The notes below the pieces were generated by a model, which was not told the origin of the DNA, made no database searches, and saw nothing but the letters and a program-made list of their open reading frames with translations. From positions 62,001 through 126,000 of the forward strand of contig NZ_VUNB01000002.1 of NCBI RefSeq assembly GCF_009695865.1: DNA of 64,000 nucleotides, given 5' to 3'. Positions 44,120-52,707 of this stretch are shown in pieces. Position numbers and translations under genes: made by a program. The stretch is from Allobaileyella intestinalis (GTDB lineage Bacteria; Bacillota; Clostridia; Peptostreptococcales; Anaerovoracaceae). Numbering within the stretch: the first letter of the stretch is position 1; each line of letters starts with the position of its first letter.

Positions 44120-44827
44120 TTACATTTTCTCCAACGCTATGCACTTTTCTGCCGTGATCTCCAGCGGGTCGAAGAAGCTGAGCCCGTCTCCGTCGAAGGT
44201 CTCATCCCCTTTGAATTCGTCGAATGCTACCGATAGTTCTGTGCATCCCAGGATCGCTCCGTCGCAGCCGCTCGCCCGGACCCTGGACATCGTTTCGTGC
44301 CACAGCTGGCCAGGCACTTTTTTCCCGCTCTTCACGTGATCATATATGATTCGCATCACAATATTCTGAATATCCGGATCAGGGATCTCCGAATCGATGC
44401 CCGCTTGTTCAAGTGCTTTCTGGTAAAGACCCGTCCTGATCGTCCCGTCAGTGGCAAGGATCGCGATCCTCTTTTTTCCGGAACAGGCGATCTTCTCCGC
44501 CGTCACGTCGATCAGATTGATCACTTTTTTTCTGAGTTTCTCCGGCATTCTGGCAACAAAATAGTGTGCTGTATTACAGGTGATCACGACCTCATCGCAG
44601 CCAGCTGCGACTAATCGTTCCACATCTTTTTCCAGCAGGGATCGTACGAGCTGTTTGTCCTCCTCGCTCCCGTGAAGTATCGTTGCGGTCCTGTCGGGCA
44701 TAGAAGAGTGGCTGAGGAGGATCAGATCTATGTGATCCTGATCCTTCCCGGCCGGTGTCTTCCTGATGAGCATCTCGTAGAAAAGCGCAGATGCAAGCGG
44801 ACCCATTCCACCGACTATGCCAAGCAT
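44120..44827 (-). CDS. Aspartate/glutamate racemase family protein
   Basis: A 235-residue cofactor-independent racemase of the RacX/YgeA type. It begins MLGIVGGMGPLASALFYEML, carries one catalytic Cys in VVITCNTAHYFVARM (near residue 85) and the second in GAILGCTELSVAF (near 195). The enzymes interconvert L and D forms of amino acids, often Asp, Glu or others. ATG at 44825-44827 (reverse) has AGGGGAG just upstream and gives the normal family start. It is the last gene of a three-gene minus-strand operon and begins one base after the P1 peptidase stop. Confidence 0.87.
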   Translation of the reverse strand: MLGIVGGMGPLASALFYEMLIRKTPAGKDQDHIDLILLSHSSMPDRTATILHGSEEDKQLVRSLLEKDVERLVAAGCDEVVITCNTAHYFVARMPEKLRKKVINLIDVTAEKIACSGKKRIAILATDGTIRTGLYQKALEQAGIDSEIPDPDIQNIVMRIIYDHVKSGKKVPGQLWHETMSRVRASGCDGAILGCTELSVAFDEFKGDETFDGDGLSFFDPLEITAEKCIALEKM

Positions 44828-44828
44828 T

Positions 44829-45896
44829 TTATCTCCCCTCTGCGGCCAGCTCCGCAAGGCTTCTGACTCTGTTTCCACGGATGCCGGTCATGCTTTCGCC
44901 GTGATATAGCGAACTGATTATTGCCTCTTCGAGGCACTCGACTGTGGCTTCGAAAATCTCGTCCATGGCACTTTCGCCGGCAGTCCGCATGGAGAACAGT
45001 CCTTTTTCATCGTAAGGGATCCTGTTCCCGTTGGAAAAAGCGATAGCAATGTCTCCGCTCCCGGTCCCTATGAACGATCCGGTCTTGCCGAGGGCTGCGG
45101 CCGCGCGTTTTGCGATCCTTGTGAGCTGCCGGCTGTCCAGTGGAAGATCGGTTCCGATTATCAGTATGCAGGAGCCTGAATCCTTTTCGTACGGCGAGCT
45201 GGATCTCAGGCCCTTCATTATTTCGTAAAAAGGCTTTCCGTCACTTGTTTTTTCTCCGTTGATGCGCAGCCTCCCTGCCGATCCGAAGTTTGTCATCACG
45301 AGAGTCCCGACCGTGAATCCCTGCTGGCCGACATCGACGATGCGCGAAGCCGAACCGATGCCGCCTTTCAATCCCATGCAGACCATTCCACGGCCGCCAC
45401 CGACGGCCCCTTCATCGAACGTGACATCTGCCGAATCCAGAGCCTGAATAAAGTCGTCCTCGGTCAGATGCATTCCGCGGATGTCGTTGAGTTTGCCGTC
45501 GTTGCACTCTGTGACAACGCAGTTCACTGTACCCACAGAAACGCCGATCTCGGGATGCCGTTCGAGCATATATTTTGTCAAGGCGTTGATCCCCGTACCG
45601 ACTCCGAATGTGTTTGTCAGCATGATAGGCGTCTCTATCGTACCGAGCTCTTCGACCTGCAAAAGCCCGGCGCTTTTCCCGAAGCCGTTGATGACCGCCA
45701 CGCCAGCCGGTATCTTTTCCTGAAAAACATCACCATCTGCAGGTACGATCGCGGTCACTCCTGTGTGTATATCCCGGGACGGGTCGTCTACCGTGCGGTG
45801 CCCGACCAGTATGCCCGGGACGTCAGTTATGAGATCCCGGGCGCCACGTTTGTATCTCGAGGAGAGTTTCATCCATCCATCTGAAGGAATGCCCAT
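44829..45896 (-). CDS. P1 family peptidase (DmpA/BapA type aminopeptidase)
   Basis: A 355-residue member of peptidase family S58. ITDVPGILVGHRTVDDPSRD opens the alpha chain region, and TNTFGVGTGINALTKYML, DEGAVGGGRGMVCMGLKG and GGIGSASRIV follow. The Ser in GIGSASR matches the self-cleavage and catalytic nucleophile position of DmpA-type enzymes. Known members remove N-terminal residues including D-amino acids or beta-residues. Its ATG shares one base with the stop of the NIF3-like gene (TAATG), so the operon is translationally coupled. Context with a racemase suggests use or turnover of D-residue peptides, which is inference. Confidence 0.87.
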   Translation of the reverse strand: MGIPSDGWMKLSSRYKRGARDLITDVPGILVGHRTVDDPSRDIHTGVTAIVPADGDVFQEKIPAGVAVINGFGKSAGLLQVEELGTIETPIMLTNTFGVGTGINALTKYMLERHPEIGVSVGTVNCVVTECNDGKLNDIRGMHLTEDDFIQALDSADVTFDEGAVGGGRGMVCMGLKGGIGSASRIVDVGQQGFTVGTLVMTNFGSAGRLRINGEKTSDGKPFYEIMKGLRSSSPYEKDSGSCILIIGTDLPLDSRQLTRIAKRAAAALGKTGSFIGTGSGDIAIAFSNGNRIPYDEKGLFSMRTAGESAMDEIFEATVECLEEAIISSLYHGESMTGIRGNRVRSLAELAAEGR

Positions 45897-46747
45897 TACT
45901 TCGCACCGTCCTCATAGATGTTTTCGGCATCGAGCTCGTCGAAATTCGGTGCCTCTGGTATGAACTCGGATTCGAGCCCCAGGTTCTGGAAGTATCCGCA
46001 CATCTTGCGAGGTGCGAACTGCTCGGTCGAGCAATGTGTGCCTGCAAGGAGAGTGATGCCGTTTGCTTTTGCCGCTTCATGGACCTCTTTTGACCAATCC
46101 ACGACCGGGGAGGTAACGCCGGTCACCAAAACGTTCACGCCGTTTTCCTTGAGATACTTGTACGCCTCAAGACTCTTAGAGCAACCCGGCATCACGGCGA
46201 ATTTTCCGTCGATCAGCTTCTCGCCGCCATATTGAGTGCAGGATACTTTGTGACCCAATACTTTGATGAATTTGTTGCGGAGCTCTGTTATCGTATCAAA
46301 TCCGCTGGAACAGAGGACACCGATCAGGCCGTTGTTCTGCGGGTACCAGAAATCGTAGATGTTGCCGCCGAGAGCCTCTCCCAGCGTGTAGGCCGGTGAA
46401 TAGAAGCATCCTGCATCCATCGGGATATGATAAGAAAAGAGACTTATGCGTCTTTCCTTCATCTGCTCGATCAGATCCTCGGGTATCTCCGCGTAATTCG
46501 CCTGAAGGCTCGGCATCGGTGGCCTCGGATGATGGGTGAAAAGCATGATGTCCGTCTCACCGCGGCGCAGGATCTCCCTGATAACGCTAGGGTTAGCGAA
46601 CGTCGCAGTGTAGACCTTGCGGATCTCCGTGTTGAAGTCGAACTGCAGCCCCTTTTTTGGAAAAATGTCAGTTACTCTGTCCGGCTTGAACTGCTCCTCA
46701 AGCCGGTCGTAAACGAACTGTGAGGGAAGAAATCTTGTTTCTGTCAT
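45896..46747 (-). CDS. NIF3/YqfO-like dinuclear metal-centre protein
   Basis: A 283-residue protein of the NIF3-like family. Metal-ligand motifs are visible: LFTHHPRPP (residues about 70-80) in the first half, SYHIPMDAG in the middle, and GTHCSTEQFAPRKM near the C-terminus. The cellular role of the family is unclear; proposals include GTP cyclohydrolase-like hydrolysis. It is the first gene of the minus-strand operon. ATG at 46745-46747 has GGAGGT seven bases upstream, and the promoter at 46839-46867 lies inside the longer open frame, so a more distant start near 47023 is rejected. Confidence 0.83.
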   Translation of the reverse strand: MTETRFLPSQFVYDRLEEQFKPDRVTDIFPKKGLQFDFNTEIRKVYTATFANPSVIREILRRGETDIMLFTHHPRPPMPSLQANYAEIPEDLIEQMKERRISLFSYHIPMDAGCFYSPAYTLGEALGGNIYDFWYPQNNGLIGVLCSSGFDTITELRNKFIKVLGHKVSCTQYGGEKLIDGKFAVMPGCSKSLEAYKYLKENGVNVLVTGVTSPVVDWSKEVHEAAKANGITLLAGTHCSTEQFAPRKMCGYFQNLGLESEFIPEAPNFDELDAENIYEDGAK

Positions 46748-46783
46748 TGCACACCTCCAGAAATAAGAAAATAGGACATCGGG

Positions 46784-46802
46784 ATGCCGGACGGTCAGGC
46801 AT
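46784..46802. promoter_or_regulatory. 19-bp palindrome in the NIF3 operon leader
   Basis: ATGCCGGACGGTCAGGCAT is a palindrome with one mismatched pair, centred on 46793. It lies between the minus-strand promoter and the first start codon, about 30-50 bases into the expected transcript. It suits a repressor site; as RNA it could form only a tight hairpin. Confidence 0.5.
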
Positions 46803-46838
46803 TCGATATACCACAATAAAGTGCTGAATTTTAAGGAA

Positions 46839-46867
46839 AATATAGCACCGGGGAAGAGGGCTGTCAA
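46839..46867 (-). promoter_or_regulatory. Promoter of the NIF3-peptidase-racemase operon
   Basis: On the minus strand TTGACA (46867-46862) and TATATT (46844-46839) are separated by 17 bases, a near-perfect sigma-A promoter. Transcription would start near 46832, leaving a leader of about 85 bases before ATG 46747. Confidence 0.8.
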
Positions 46868-47021
46868 ACGGGAAATACGAGTTGTTTTTAAATCTTTGCT
46901 GCTTTTTGTGTCAACCTCAGACGGAATATGGATAATGGTCGGAACTTGTGATACCTTGAAGTAGCATGACATCACATCATTGGGGATGTTACTGATCAAG
47001 AGAGAAGGGGCAGATTTTTTC

Positions 47022-47789
47022 ATGGGTAAAAAAATAATAGTCGTGTCTCACAAGAATTACTGGATGCCGGATGATAAAATCTATCTGCCGGTGTTCGTAG
47101 GGCCGGCTCCGGACATGCCGGAGGGTTTCGTGAGAGACAACACAGGAGATAACATCAGCGGGAAGAATCCCAATTTCTGCGAACTCACGGGACTCTACTG
47201 GGCCTGGAAAAACCTGGACGCGGATTACCTGGGCCTCGCTCACTACCGCAGACATTTTTCAATAAAGAAAAACAACAACGATAAAAAGGGATGCGTCCTC
47301 ACCGGGGAGCAGCTGGAGGCGATACTTGTGGACGCTGATGTGGTGCTGCCGAAGCCGAGGAATTACTTCATCGAAACGAATTACAGCCAGTACGTTCACG
47401 CCCATCATGCCGAGGATCTGGACACGACGAGAGAGATCATTTCCGAGATGTATCCGGAGTACCGGAAGGCCTATGACGCCTCCATGAAGAGGACTAAGGG
47501 CCATCGCTTCAACATGTTCATAATGAGGCGGGATCTGGCGGATGCCTGGTGCACTTGGCTGTTCGATATACTCTTCGAGCTGGAAAAAAGGCTGGATATC
47601 AGTCAGTACAGCAAGAACGACGCCAGGGTCTTTGGATTCGTCGGAGAGAGATTACTGGACGTGTGGATAGAGACCAACGACATAAAATACAAGGAACTTC
47701 CCTGTGTGTTCATGGAGGATCAGAACCGGCTGAAAAAGGGGAGCGCTTTTGTTTTGAGAAAGCTCAGGGCAGGAAGGAATGGACGATGA
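47022..47789 (+). CDS. DUF4422 protein, capsular glycosyltransferase type (copy 2)
   Basis: A 255-residue paralogue of the protein at 17452, roughly three quarters identical by eye: IIVVSHKNYWMPDDKIY, NPNFCELTGLYWAWKN, DYLGLAHYRRHFSIKK and HRFNMFIMRRDLADAWC. It is probably a cytoplasmic glycosyltransferase of surface glycan synthesis. ATG 47022 has AAGGGG (47005-47010) eleven bases upstream; an earlier in-frame ATG near 46980 is not preferred because the family starts at the IIVVSHK strand. Its stop overlaps the glf start (ATGA), whereas in copy 1 an epsG gene lies between. Base composition is more GC-rich than copy 1. Confidence 0.84.
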   Translation: MGKKIIVVSHKNYWMPDDKIYLPVFVGPAPDMPEGFVRDNTGDNISGKNPNFCELTGLYWAWKNLDADYLGLAHYRRHFSIKKNNNDKKGCVLTGEQLEAILVDADVVLPKPRNYFIETNYSQYVHAHHAEDLDTTREIISEMYPEYRKAYDASMKRTKGHRFNMFIMRRDLADAWCTWLFDILFELEKRLDISQYSKNDARVFGFVGERLLDVWIETNDIKYKELPCVFMEDQNRLKKGSAFVLRKLRAGRNGR

Positions 47790-48931
47790 ACGGCAAGAGG
47801 TACGATTATCTGGTCGTAGGAGCAGGGCTATATGGAGCAACCTTTGCCCGCAGGATGAAAGAGGCAGGAAAAACAGTCCTGGTCGTAGACAAGAGACCAA
47901 ATATCGGGGGCAATGTATATACCGAGAAAATAGACGGAATAAACGTGCACAAATACGGCGCACACATTTTCCATACCAATAATAAAACCGTGTGGGACTT
48001 CGTGAACAGATTCGCCACATTCAACAGATTTACAAATTCTCCTGTAGCCAACTATCACGGGGAACTATATTCACTTCCTATCAATATGTACACATTTAAT
48101 AAAATGTGGGGCGTCGTGACGCCACAGGAAGCGAAGGCTAAGATCCGAGAGCAGAAACATGCCGCTGAGATAAAAGAGCCGAAGAATCTGGAAGAGCAGG
48201 CCATCAGCCTCGCAGGAACGGACATCTATGAAAAGCTGATACAGGGATACACGGAAAAGCAGTGGGGAAGGCCATGCGCCGAGCTGCCGGCTTTCATTAT
48301 CAAGAGACTGCCTGTGAGGTTTACCTTCGACAACAACTACTTCGATGATCTGTATCAGGGCATTCCTGTGGGAGGATATACACAGATGGTGGCCAATATG
48401 CTGGATGGTATCGAAGTTAAGCTCGACACGGATTATCTTGAGAACAAAAAAGAATATGATATCATCGCGGACAGGATAGTATACACTGGGCCGATAGATG
48501 CGTATTTTGATTACAGATTAGGGCATCTCCAGTACCGATCAGTCAGGTTCGAGACAGAAGTGCTGGACATTCCTAATTTTCAGGGCAATGCTGTGGTGAA
48601 TTACACTGACAGAGAGACACCTTGGACTAGAATAATAGAACATAAATGGTTCCAGTTCGGCAAAGATGATAGCGGGAATGACATTCCGAAAACTGTGATA
48701 AGCCATGAGTATTCATACGAATGGAGGCCTGGATCTGAGCCGTATTACCCGGTAAATGACAAGAGGAACAATGACCTTTACAATGAGTACAAGAAGCTGG
48801 CCGATAATGAGTCGGAGGTGATATTCGGGGGCAGGCTGGGAGAATACAGGTACTACGACATGGATGAGGTAATCGAAAAGGCGATGAAAAAAGCAGATCG
48901 GATGCTGGGGCACTTGCAACGAACTTACTGA
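47786..48931 (+). CDS. glf: UDP-galactopyranose mutase (copy 2)
   Basis: A 381-residue flavoenzyme converting UDP-Galp to UDP-Galf. DYLVVGAGLYGATFARRM, KRPNIGGNVYTEKIDG, HKYGAHIFHTNNKTVW, GYTEKQWGRPCAELPAF and TPWTRIIEHKWFQFG match copy 1 at 19579 closely, and the whole protein aligns without gaps of note. AGGAAGGA lies just ahead of ATG 47786. The longer frame opening at 47549 overlaps the DUF4422 coding region and is not used. Two functional-looking copies imply either dosage or separate expression for two polymers. Confidence 0.92.
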   Translation: MNGKRYDYLVVGAGLYGATFARRMKEAGKTVLVVDKRPNIGGNVYTEKIDGINVHKYGAHIFHTNNKTVWDFVNRFATFNRFTNSPVANYHGELYSLPINMYTFNKMWGVVTPQEAKAKIREQKHAAEIKEPKNLEEQAISLAGTDIYEKLIQGYTEKQWGRPCAELPAFIIKRLPVRFTFDNNYFDDLYQGIPVGGYTQMVANMLDGIEVKLDTDYLENKKEYDIIADRIVYTGPIDAYFDYRLGHLQYRSVRFETEVLDIPNFQGNAVVNYTDRETPWTRIIEHKWFQFGKDDSGNDIPKTVISHEYSYEWRPGSEPYYPVNDKRNNDLYNEYKKLADNESEVIFGGRLGEYRYYDMDEVIEKAMKKADRMLGHLQRTY

Positions 48932-49153
48932 CGCAAAAGCACTTCGGAAGATTGGATTTTCTGGTATGTTGAAAGCGGTATGGTAAATTGTTACAAGTAC
49001 ACGAAGCTGTTTTTTAAATCTTGCGGTAAAGGCATGAAAAGGTGTAAAAATACATAGAGAATTGCGCCGGGGAATATGCTGAAATTGCATCTCATGTGTC
49101 ATCTCCCACGTAACCTCACCCCACAATTGCATTCCCTGAAAGGAGAGCCTGCT

Positions 49154-49816
49154 ATGCTTGAAAATCTTCCCTTCTGGCCTCATCTCACTGTTGACCAGCA
49201 GCAGTACCTTGTCCGTTCTGCAGGTTTCCGTGAATACAGAAAGGGCCAGCAGCTCTATGACAGCAGTGATGAATGCCTGGGCATGATCGTGGTTGAGTCT
49301 GGTGTCATCCGCACCTACATCGTTTCGCCGGAAGGCAGGGAGATCACTCTGTTCAAGCTTGGCCAGGGTGAGAGCTGCGTTCTATCGGTGGCCTGCGTGC
49401 TTTCGGAGATACGGTTCGAGACACAGATCATGGCTGCTGAAGACGCACGCCTTCGCATCGTGCCTACAGCAGTGTTTGACAAGCTTTTCCGGGAAAATGT
49501 TTACGTCAGAGAGTTCGCCTATGAGACGGCGACACGGAGGTTTTCCGCGGTCATGCATGTGATGCAGCAGATGATTTTTGCCGGGCTTGATCAGCGGCTG
49601 GCAGGGTTCCTTCTGGAACAATACGAAGAGTCAGGCTCGCCGGAGATTGTCATGACCCAGGAGGAGATTGCGGGTGAAATCAATTCCGCAAGGGAAGTTG
49701 TTGCCAGGTCTGTAAGGCAGTTTGCCAGGGACGGGCTGGTTTCCACAGGCAGGGGCCGGATCAGGATACTGGATCCTCACGGGCTGCAGGAGCTGGCAGA
49801 AAACCAGACCAGGTGA
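49154..49816 (+). CDS. Crp/Fnr-family transcriptional regulator
   Basis: A 220-residue regulator with an N-terminal cyclic-nucleotide-binding-like beta barrel (about 20-115: GFREYRKGQQLYDSSDECLG, ITLFKLGQGESCVLSVACVL) and a C-terminal winged helix (about 150-215: MTQEEIAGEINSAREVVARS). Cysteines in the sensor part (near residues 38, 75 and 81) could sense redox state, but no FNR iron-sulfur pattern is clear. AAGGAG precedes ATG 49154. The 222 bases upstream (48932-49153) show no certain promoter. The persulfide reductase gene downstream is its likely target, by position. Confidence 0.85.
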   Translation: MLENLPFWPHLTVDQQQYLVRSAGFREYRKGQQLYDSSDECLGMIVVESGVIRTYIVSPEGREITLFKLGQGESCVLSVACVLSEIRFETQIMAAEDARLRIVPTAVFDKLFRENVYVREFAYETATRRFSAVMHVMQQMIFAGLDQRLAGFLLEQYEESGSPEIVMTQEEIAGEINSAREVVARSVRQFARDGLVSTGRGRIRILDPHGLQELAENQTR

Positions 49817-49920
49817 GTTTTGTTGAATGCGTGCGGTGAGGCAGCTGGTCATGGGGAGACTTCCGCGGTAAACGCAGAAACGCCCATATCATGGAAATCA
49901 AATATAAAACAACTCCTTAT

Positions 49921-49954
49921 GGGACTTGGTCACAGAACCAGGCCCCGTTTTTTT
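49921..49954 (+). terminator. Rho-independent terminator after the Crp/Fnr gene
   Basis: GGGACTTGGT (49921-49930) pairs with ACCAGGCCCC (49937-49946) with one mismatch and one G-T pair around a 6-base loop. A run of seven T (49948-49954) follows directly. It lies between the regulator and the reductase gene, so the reductase may be separately transcribed or attenuated here. Confidence 0.72.
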
Positions 49955-49988
49955 ATTATCATAGTGCCACAGAGATTGGAGGTACACC

Positions 49989-52547
49989 ATGAACAGCACT
50001 AGTAAAAAAGTCGTTATCATAGGCGGAGTTGCCGGCGGAGCGGCATGTGCCGCAAGGCTGAGGCGCCTGGACGAGAAGGCGGAGATCGTTCTCCTGGAAA
50101 AAGGCCCTTATATTTCATTCGCAAACTGCGGCCTGCCCTATTACCTCAGCGGCACCGTGGCCAGCAGAGAGGCCCTTCTGGTCCAGAGCCCGGAAATGAT
50201 GAAGAGCAAATTCAACATAGACGTACGCATTAACAGCACTGCCACGAAGATCGACAAAAACACCAGGACCGTGACGGTGCAGACGAAGGACGGCTCCACG
50301 TATACCGAGACTTATGACAAGCTGGTCATGTCCACAGGCTCATCACCTGTGAAGCCGCCGATCCCGGGCATAGATTCCGCCAGAATCCACACCCTGTGGA
50401 ACATTCCCGATGCAGACCAGGTCTATGAGACCCTAAGGGAGAGTCGGACCGCAGCAGTTATCGGCGGAGGCTTTGTGGGCCTGGAGGTAGTGGAAAACCT
50501 GAAAAAAGCTGGTCTCAAAGTCACGCTCATCGAAACTGCGGACCAGGTTATGGCCCCTCTTGATCCTGAAATGGCTGAGATGATCCATCAGGAAATACGA
50601 AACAGCGGAGCAGAGCTGGTCCTGTCAGACGGCGTGGATCATTTCGATGAAAAAGAGGATCATCTGGATATCGTCCTCAAGAGCGGCAGGATCGTGGGGG
50701 CAGAGACGGTGGTTCTCTCCATCGGCGTGAAGCCAAACAGCCAGCTTGCCAGAGATGCCGGCCTTGAGTTAAACGAAAGAGGCTACGTGAAGGTCAACGA
50801 ATACATGGAGACCTCGGACCCGGACATTTACGCCGCTGGAGACATAGTTGAGACATACAGCATCATCACCGGAGACAGGCAGCCTGCACCCCTTGCCAGC
50901 CCTGCGGCAAAGGAAGGCAGGATCATCGCCGACAGGATCGCTGGAAGAGATTCGCGCTACGCCGGCTTCAACGGCACTTCCATCGCCAAGGTTTTTCACA
51001 TGGCGGCAGCTTCCACCGGTCTGAACGAGAAGGAGCTGAAAAAAAGAGGAGAGGCAAAAGGCAAAGACTACGAGACCGTGGTGCTGACCCAGAACTCCCA
51101 CGTGGGATTTTACCCGGGAGCGTCGCCAATGCTGATCAAGCTGATTTTCCGCCTGCCTTCAGGAAAGGTGCTGGGCGCCCAGATCGTTGGAGCCCATGGA
51201 GCAGATAAACGTATCGACGTTATTTCTACTGTCATCCGGTTCGGCGGCACGGTAGAGGACCTGAAAAACCTGGAGCTGGCCTATGCTCCGCCATACTCCT
51301 CTGCCAAGGATCCGGTGAACATGGCAGGCTTCGTGGCCGAAAACTTCCTTACGGGGCTGGTGAAATTCAGCGGCTATGAGATACCTGAGGGCGCAGTGGT
51401 ACTTGATGTCCGTGAGGACCCGGAGCTGCTGGCTTATTCAATCCCGGGAGCCTGTCACATCCCTCTAACCCAGCTCAGAAACAGAATTGGAGAGCTGGAC
51501 GAGAAACAGCATTACGTCGCCGTGTGTTCAGTGGGAGTCCGTTCATATACCGCCGCCAGGATCCTCATGGAAAATGGCTTTTCCAATGTGGAAGTGTTCC
51601 CGGGAGGCACCAATCTCTACAGGGCGCTTGAGAGCAGATGGAGCCGGGAATCTGGGGACAGCTGCGTTCCGGAGGCGGAGATGACAGGGGTTTTCCAGGG
51701 AAAAAAGGATGGCGGTGGAAGCGGCGATCCCGTTCCTGCAGTTAAGTTGAACTGCTGCGGCATGCAGTGTCCGGGACCCCTCATGAAGGTCAACGACATG
51801 ATGAAGACCATGGAAAATGGCAAAAAGCTGGCTGTGACAGCCTCGGATCCCGGTTTTGTGAGGGACATAAGGGCCTGGGCCAGAAAGACTGGAAACACTG
51901 TGATATCCAGTGGAGAAAACGATGAGGGATACTATGCAGTGATCCAGAAGGGACTGGAAGGAGCTGGTGCTGGAGCGCCCGCCCCCGGCGCTCCAGCCGT
52001 TCAGGCCGAAGGCATCGCCAACCTCAGGTCCACAGGCATCGCGGCGCCGGCTGCAGAAACAGCCCCTGCGCCGGCCGCAAAAGACGGCCAGACCATAATA
52101 GTTTTTTCAGGGGACTTTGACAAGGTGATGGCAGCCTTCATCATCGCCAACGGCGCCGCAGCCATGGGCAAGAAAGTCACAATGTTTTTCACCTTCTGGG
52201 GACTGACTGCTCTGCTGAAGCCTGAGAATACTGTGAAAAAATCCGGCATGGAGAAGATGTTCGGCGCTATGCTTCCAAGGGGCGTGGATGAGCTGGGACT
52301 GTCCAGGATGAACATGGCCGGCATGGGCGGCAAAATGATGAAGAAGATCATGGCGGAGAAAAACGTAAACTCTCTGGATCATCTCGTTCAGGAGGCTGTC
52401 AGACAGGGAGTTACCCTGATGGCGTGCACCATGAGCATGGACGTCATGGGGATAAAAAAGGAAGAGCTGATCGACGGTGTTGAGCTGGCAGGCGTGGGGA
52501 CCTATCTGGGCGCCGCAGAAGACGCCAGCAGCAACCTGTTTATTTAG
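49989..52547 (+). CDS. CoA-disulfide/persulfide reductase fused to rhodanese, TusA and DsrE domains
   Basis: An 852-residue four-module sulfur-redox protein. Residues 1-450 are a FAD/NAD(P)H pyridine nucleotide-disulfide reductase (VVIIGGVAGGAACAARLRRL, single active Cys in ISFANCGLPYYLSG near 45). About 460-550 is a rhodanese domain with active Cys in VAVCSVGVRSYTAARI (near 511). About 585-655 is a TusA domain with NCCGMQCPGPLMKV. About 700-852 is a DsrE-type domain (TIIVFSGDFDKVMAAFIIA). Such proteins reduce CoA-disulfide, persulfide or polysulfide, or relay sulfane sulfur. An Ala/Pro-rich linker (about 655-700) joins the last two modules. GGAGG precedes ATG 49989. A Crp/Fnr regulator is directly upstream. 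Confidence 0.88.
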   Translation: MNSTSKKVVIIGGVAGGAACAARLRRLDEKAEIVLLEKGPYISFANCGLPYYLSGTVASREALLVQSPEMMKSKFNIDVRINSTATKIDKNTRTVTVQTKDGSTYTETYDKLVMSTGSSPVKPPIPGIDSARIHTLWNIPDADQVYETLRESRTAAVIGGGFVGLEVVENLKKAGLKVTLIETADQVMAPLDPEMAEMIHQEIRNSGAELVLSDGVDHFDEKEDHLDIVLKSGRIVGAETVVLSIGVKPNSQLARDAGLELNERGYVKVNEYMETSDPDIYAAGDIVETYSIITGDRQPAPLASPAAKEGRIIADRIAGRDSRYAGFNGTSIAKVFHMAAASTGLNEKELKKRGEAKGKDYETVVLTQNSHVGFYPGASPMLIKLIFRLPSGKVLGAQIVGAHGADKRIDVISTVIRFGGTVEDLKNLELAYAPPYSSAKDPVNMAGFVAENFLTGLVKFSGYEIPEGAVVLDVREDPELLAYSIPGACHIPLTQLRNRIGELDEKQHYVAVCSVGVRSYTAARILMENGFSNVEVFPGGTNLYRALESRWSRESGDSCVPEAEMTGVFQGKKDGGGSGDPVPAVKLNCCGMQCPGPLMKVNDMMKTMENGKKLAVTASDPGFVRDIRAWARKTGNTVISSGENDEGYYAVIQKGLEGAGAGAPAPGAPAVQAEGIANLRSTGIAAPAAETAPAPAAKDGQTIIVFSGDFDKVMAAFIIANGAAAMGKKVTMFFTFWGLTALLKPENTVKKSGMEKMFGAMLPRGVDELGLSRMNMAGMGGKMMKKIMAEKNVNSLDHLVQEAVRQGVTLMACTMSMDVMGIKKEELIDGVELAGVGTYLGAAEDASSNLFI

Positions 52548-52557
52548 GATTTGTGAT

Positions 52558-52632
52558 ATGCTTGAGGAAGGAGTAGGCCATCCTGATTTTGCGAGGTTCG
52601 ATGTCACGGTTTCCTGGGGTGGCAAGACCTAA
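52558..52632 (+). other. Possible 24-codon small frame after the reductase gene
   Basis: ATG 52558 to TAA 52632 encodes 24 residues including GHPDFARFDVTVSWGGKT. A weak AGGA lies ten bases upstream. It could be a small peptide or the tail of a lost gene. The rest of the 160-base gap to 52707 shows no clear signal. Confidence 0.2.
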
Positions 52633-52707
52633 GACAGTCGCTTGCTGTTCTTGCAACAACTGAGCTCTTGATGATAAGTTCTTGCAGTTAGTTATGAGGT
52701 GTACCGT

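Noticed and set aside
44102-44121. Terminator after the racemase gene on the minus strand
   Set aside because: Stem AAGGC/GCCTT is only five pairs and overlaps the stop codon; the following GTTTTGTT is a weak T-run.
46748-47023. Upstream extension of the NIF3-like gene
   Set aside because: The added residues are not family-like and the region contains a near-perfect promoter and leader palindrome for the operon.
47549-47785. In-frame N-terminal extension of the second glf
   Set aside because: It overlaps the DUF4422 gene in another frame; ATG 47786 has a good ribosome site and matches the family start.
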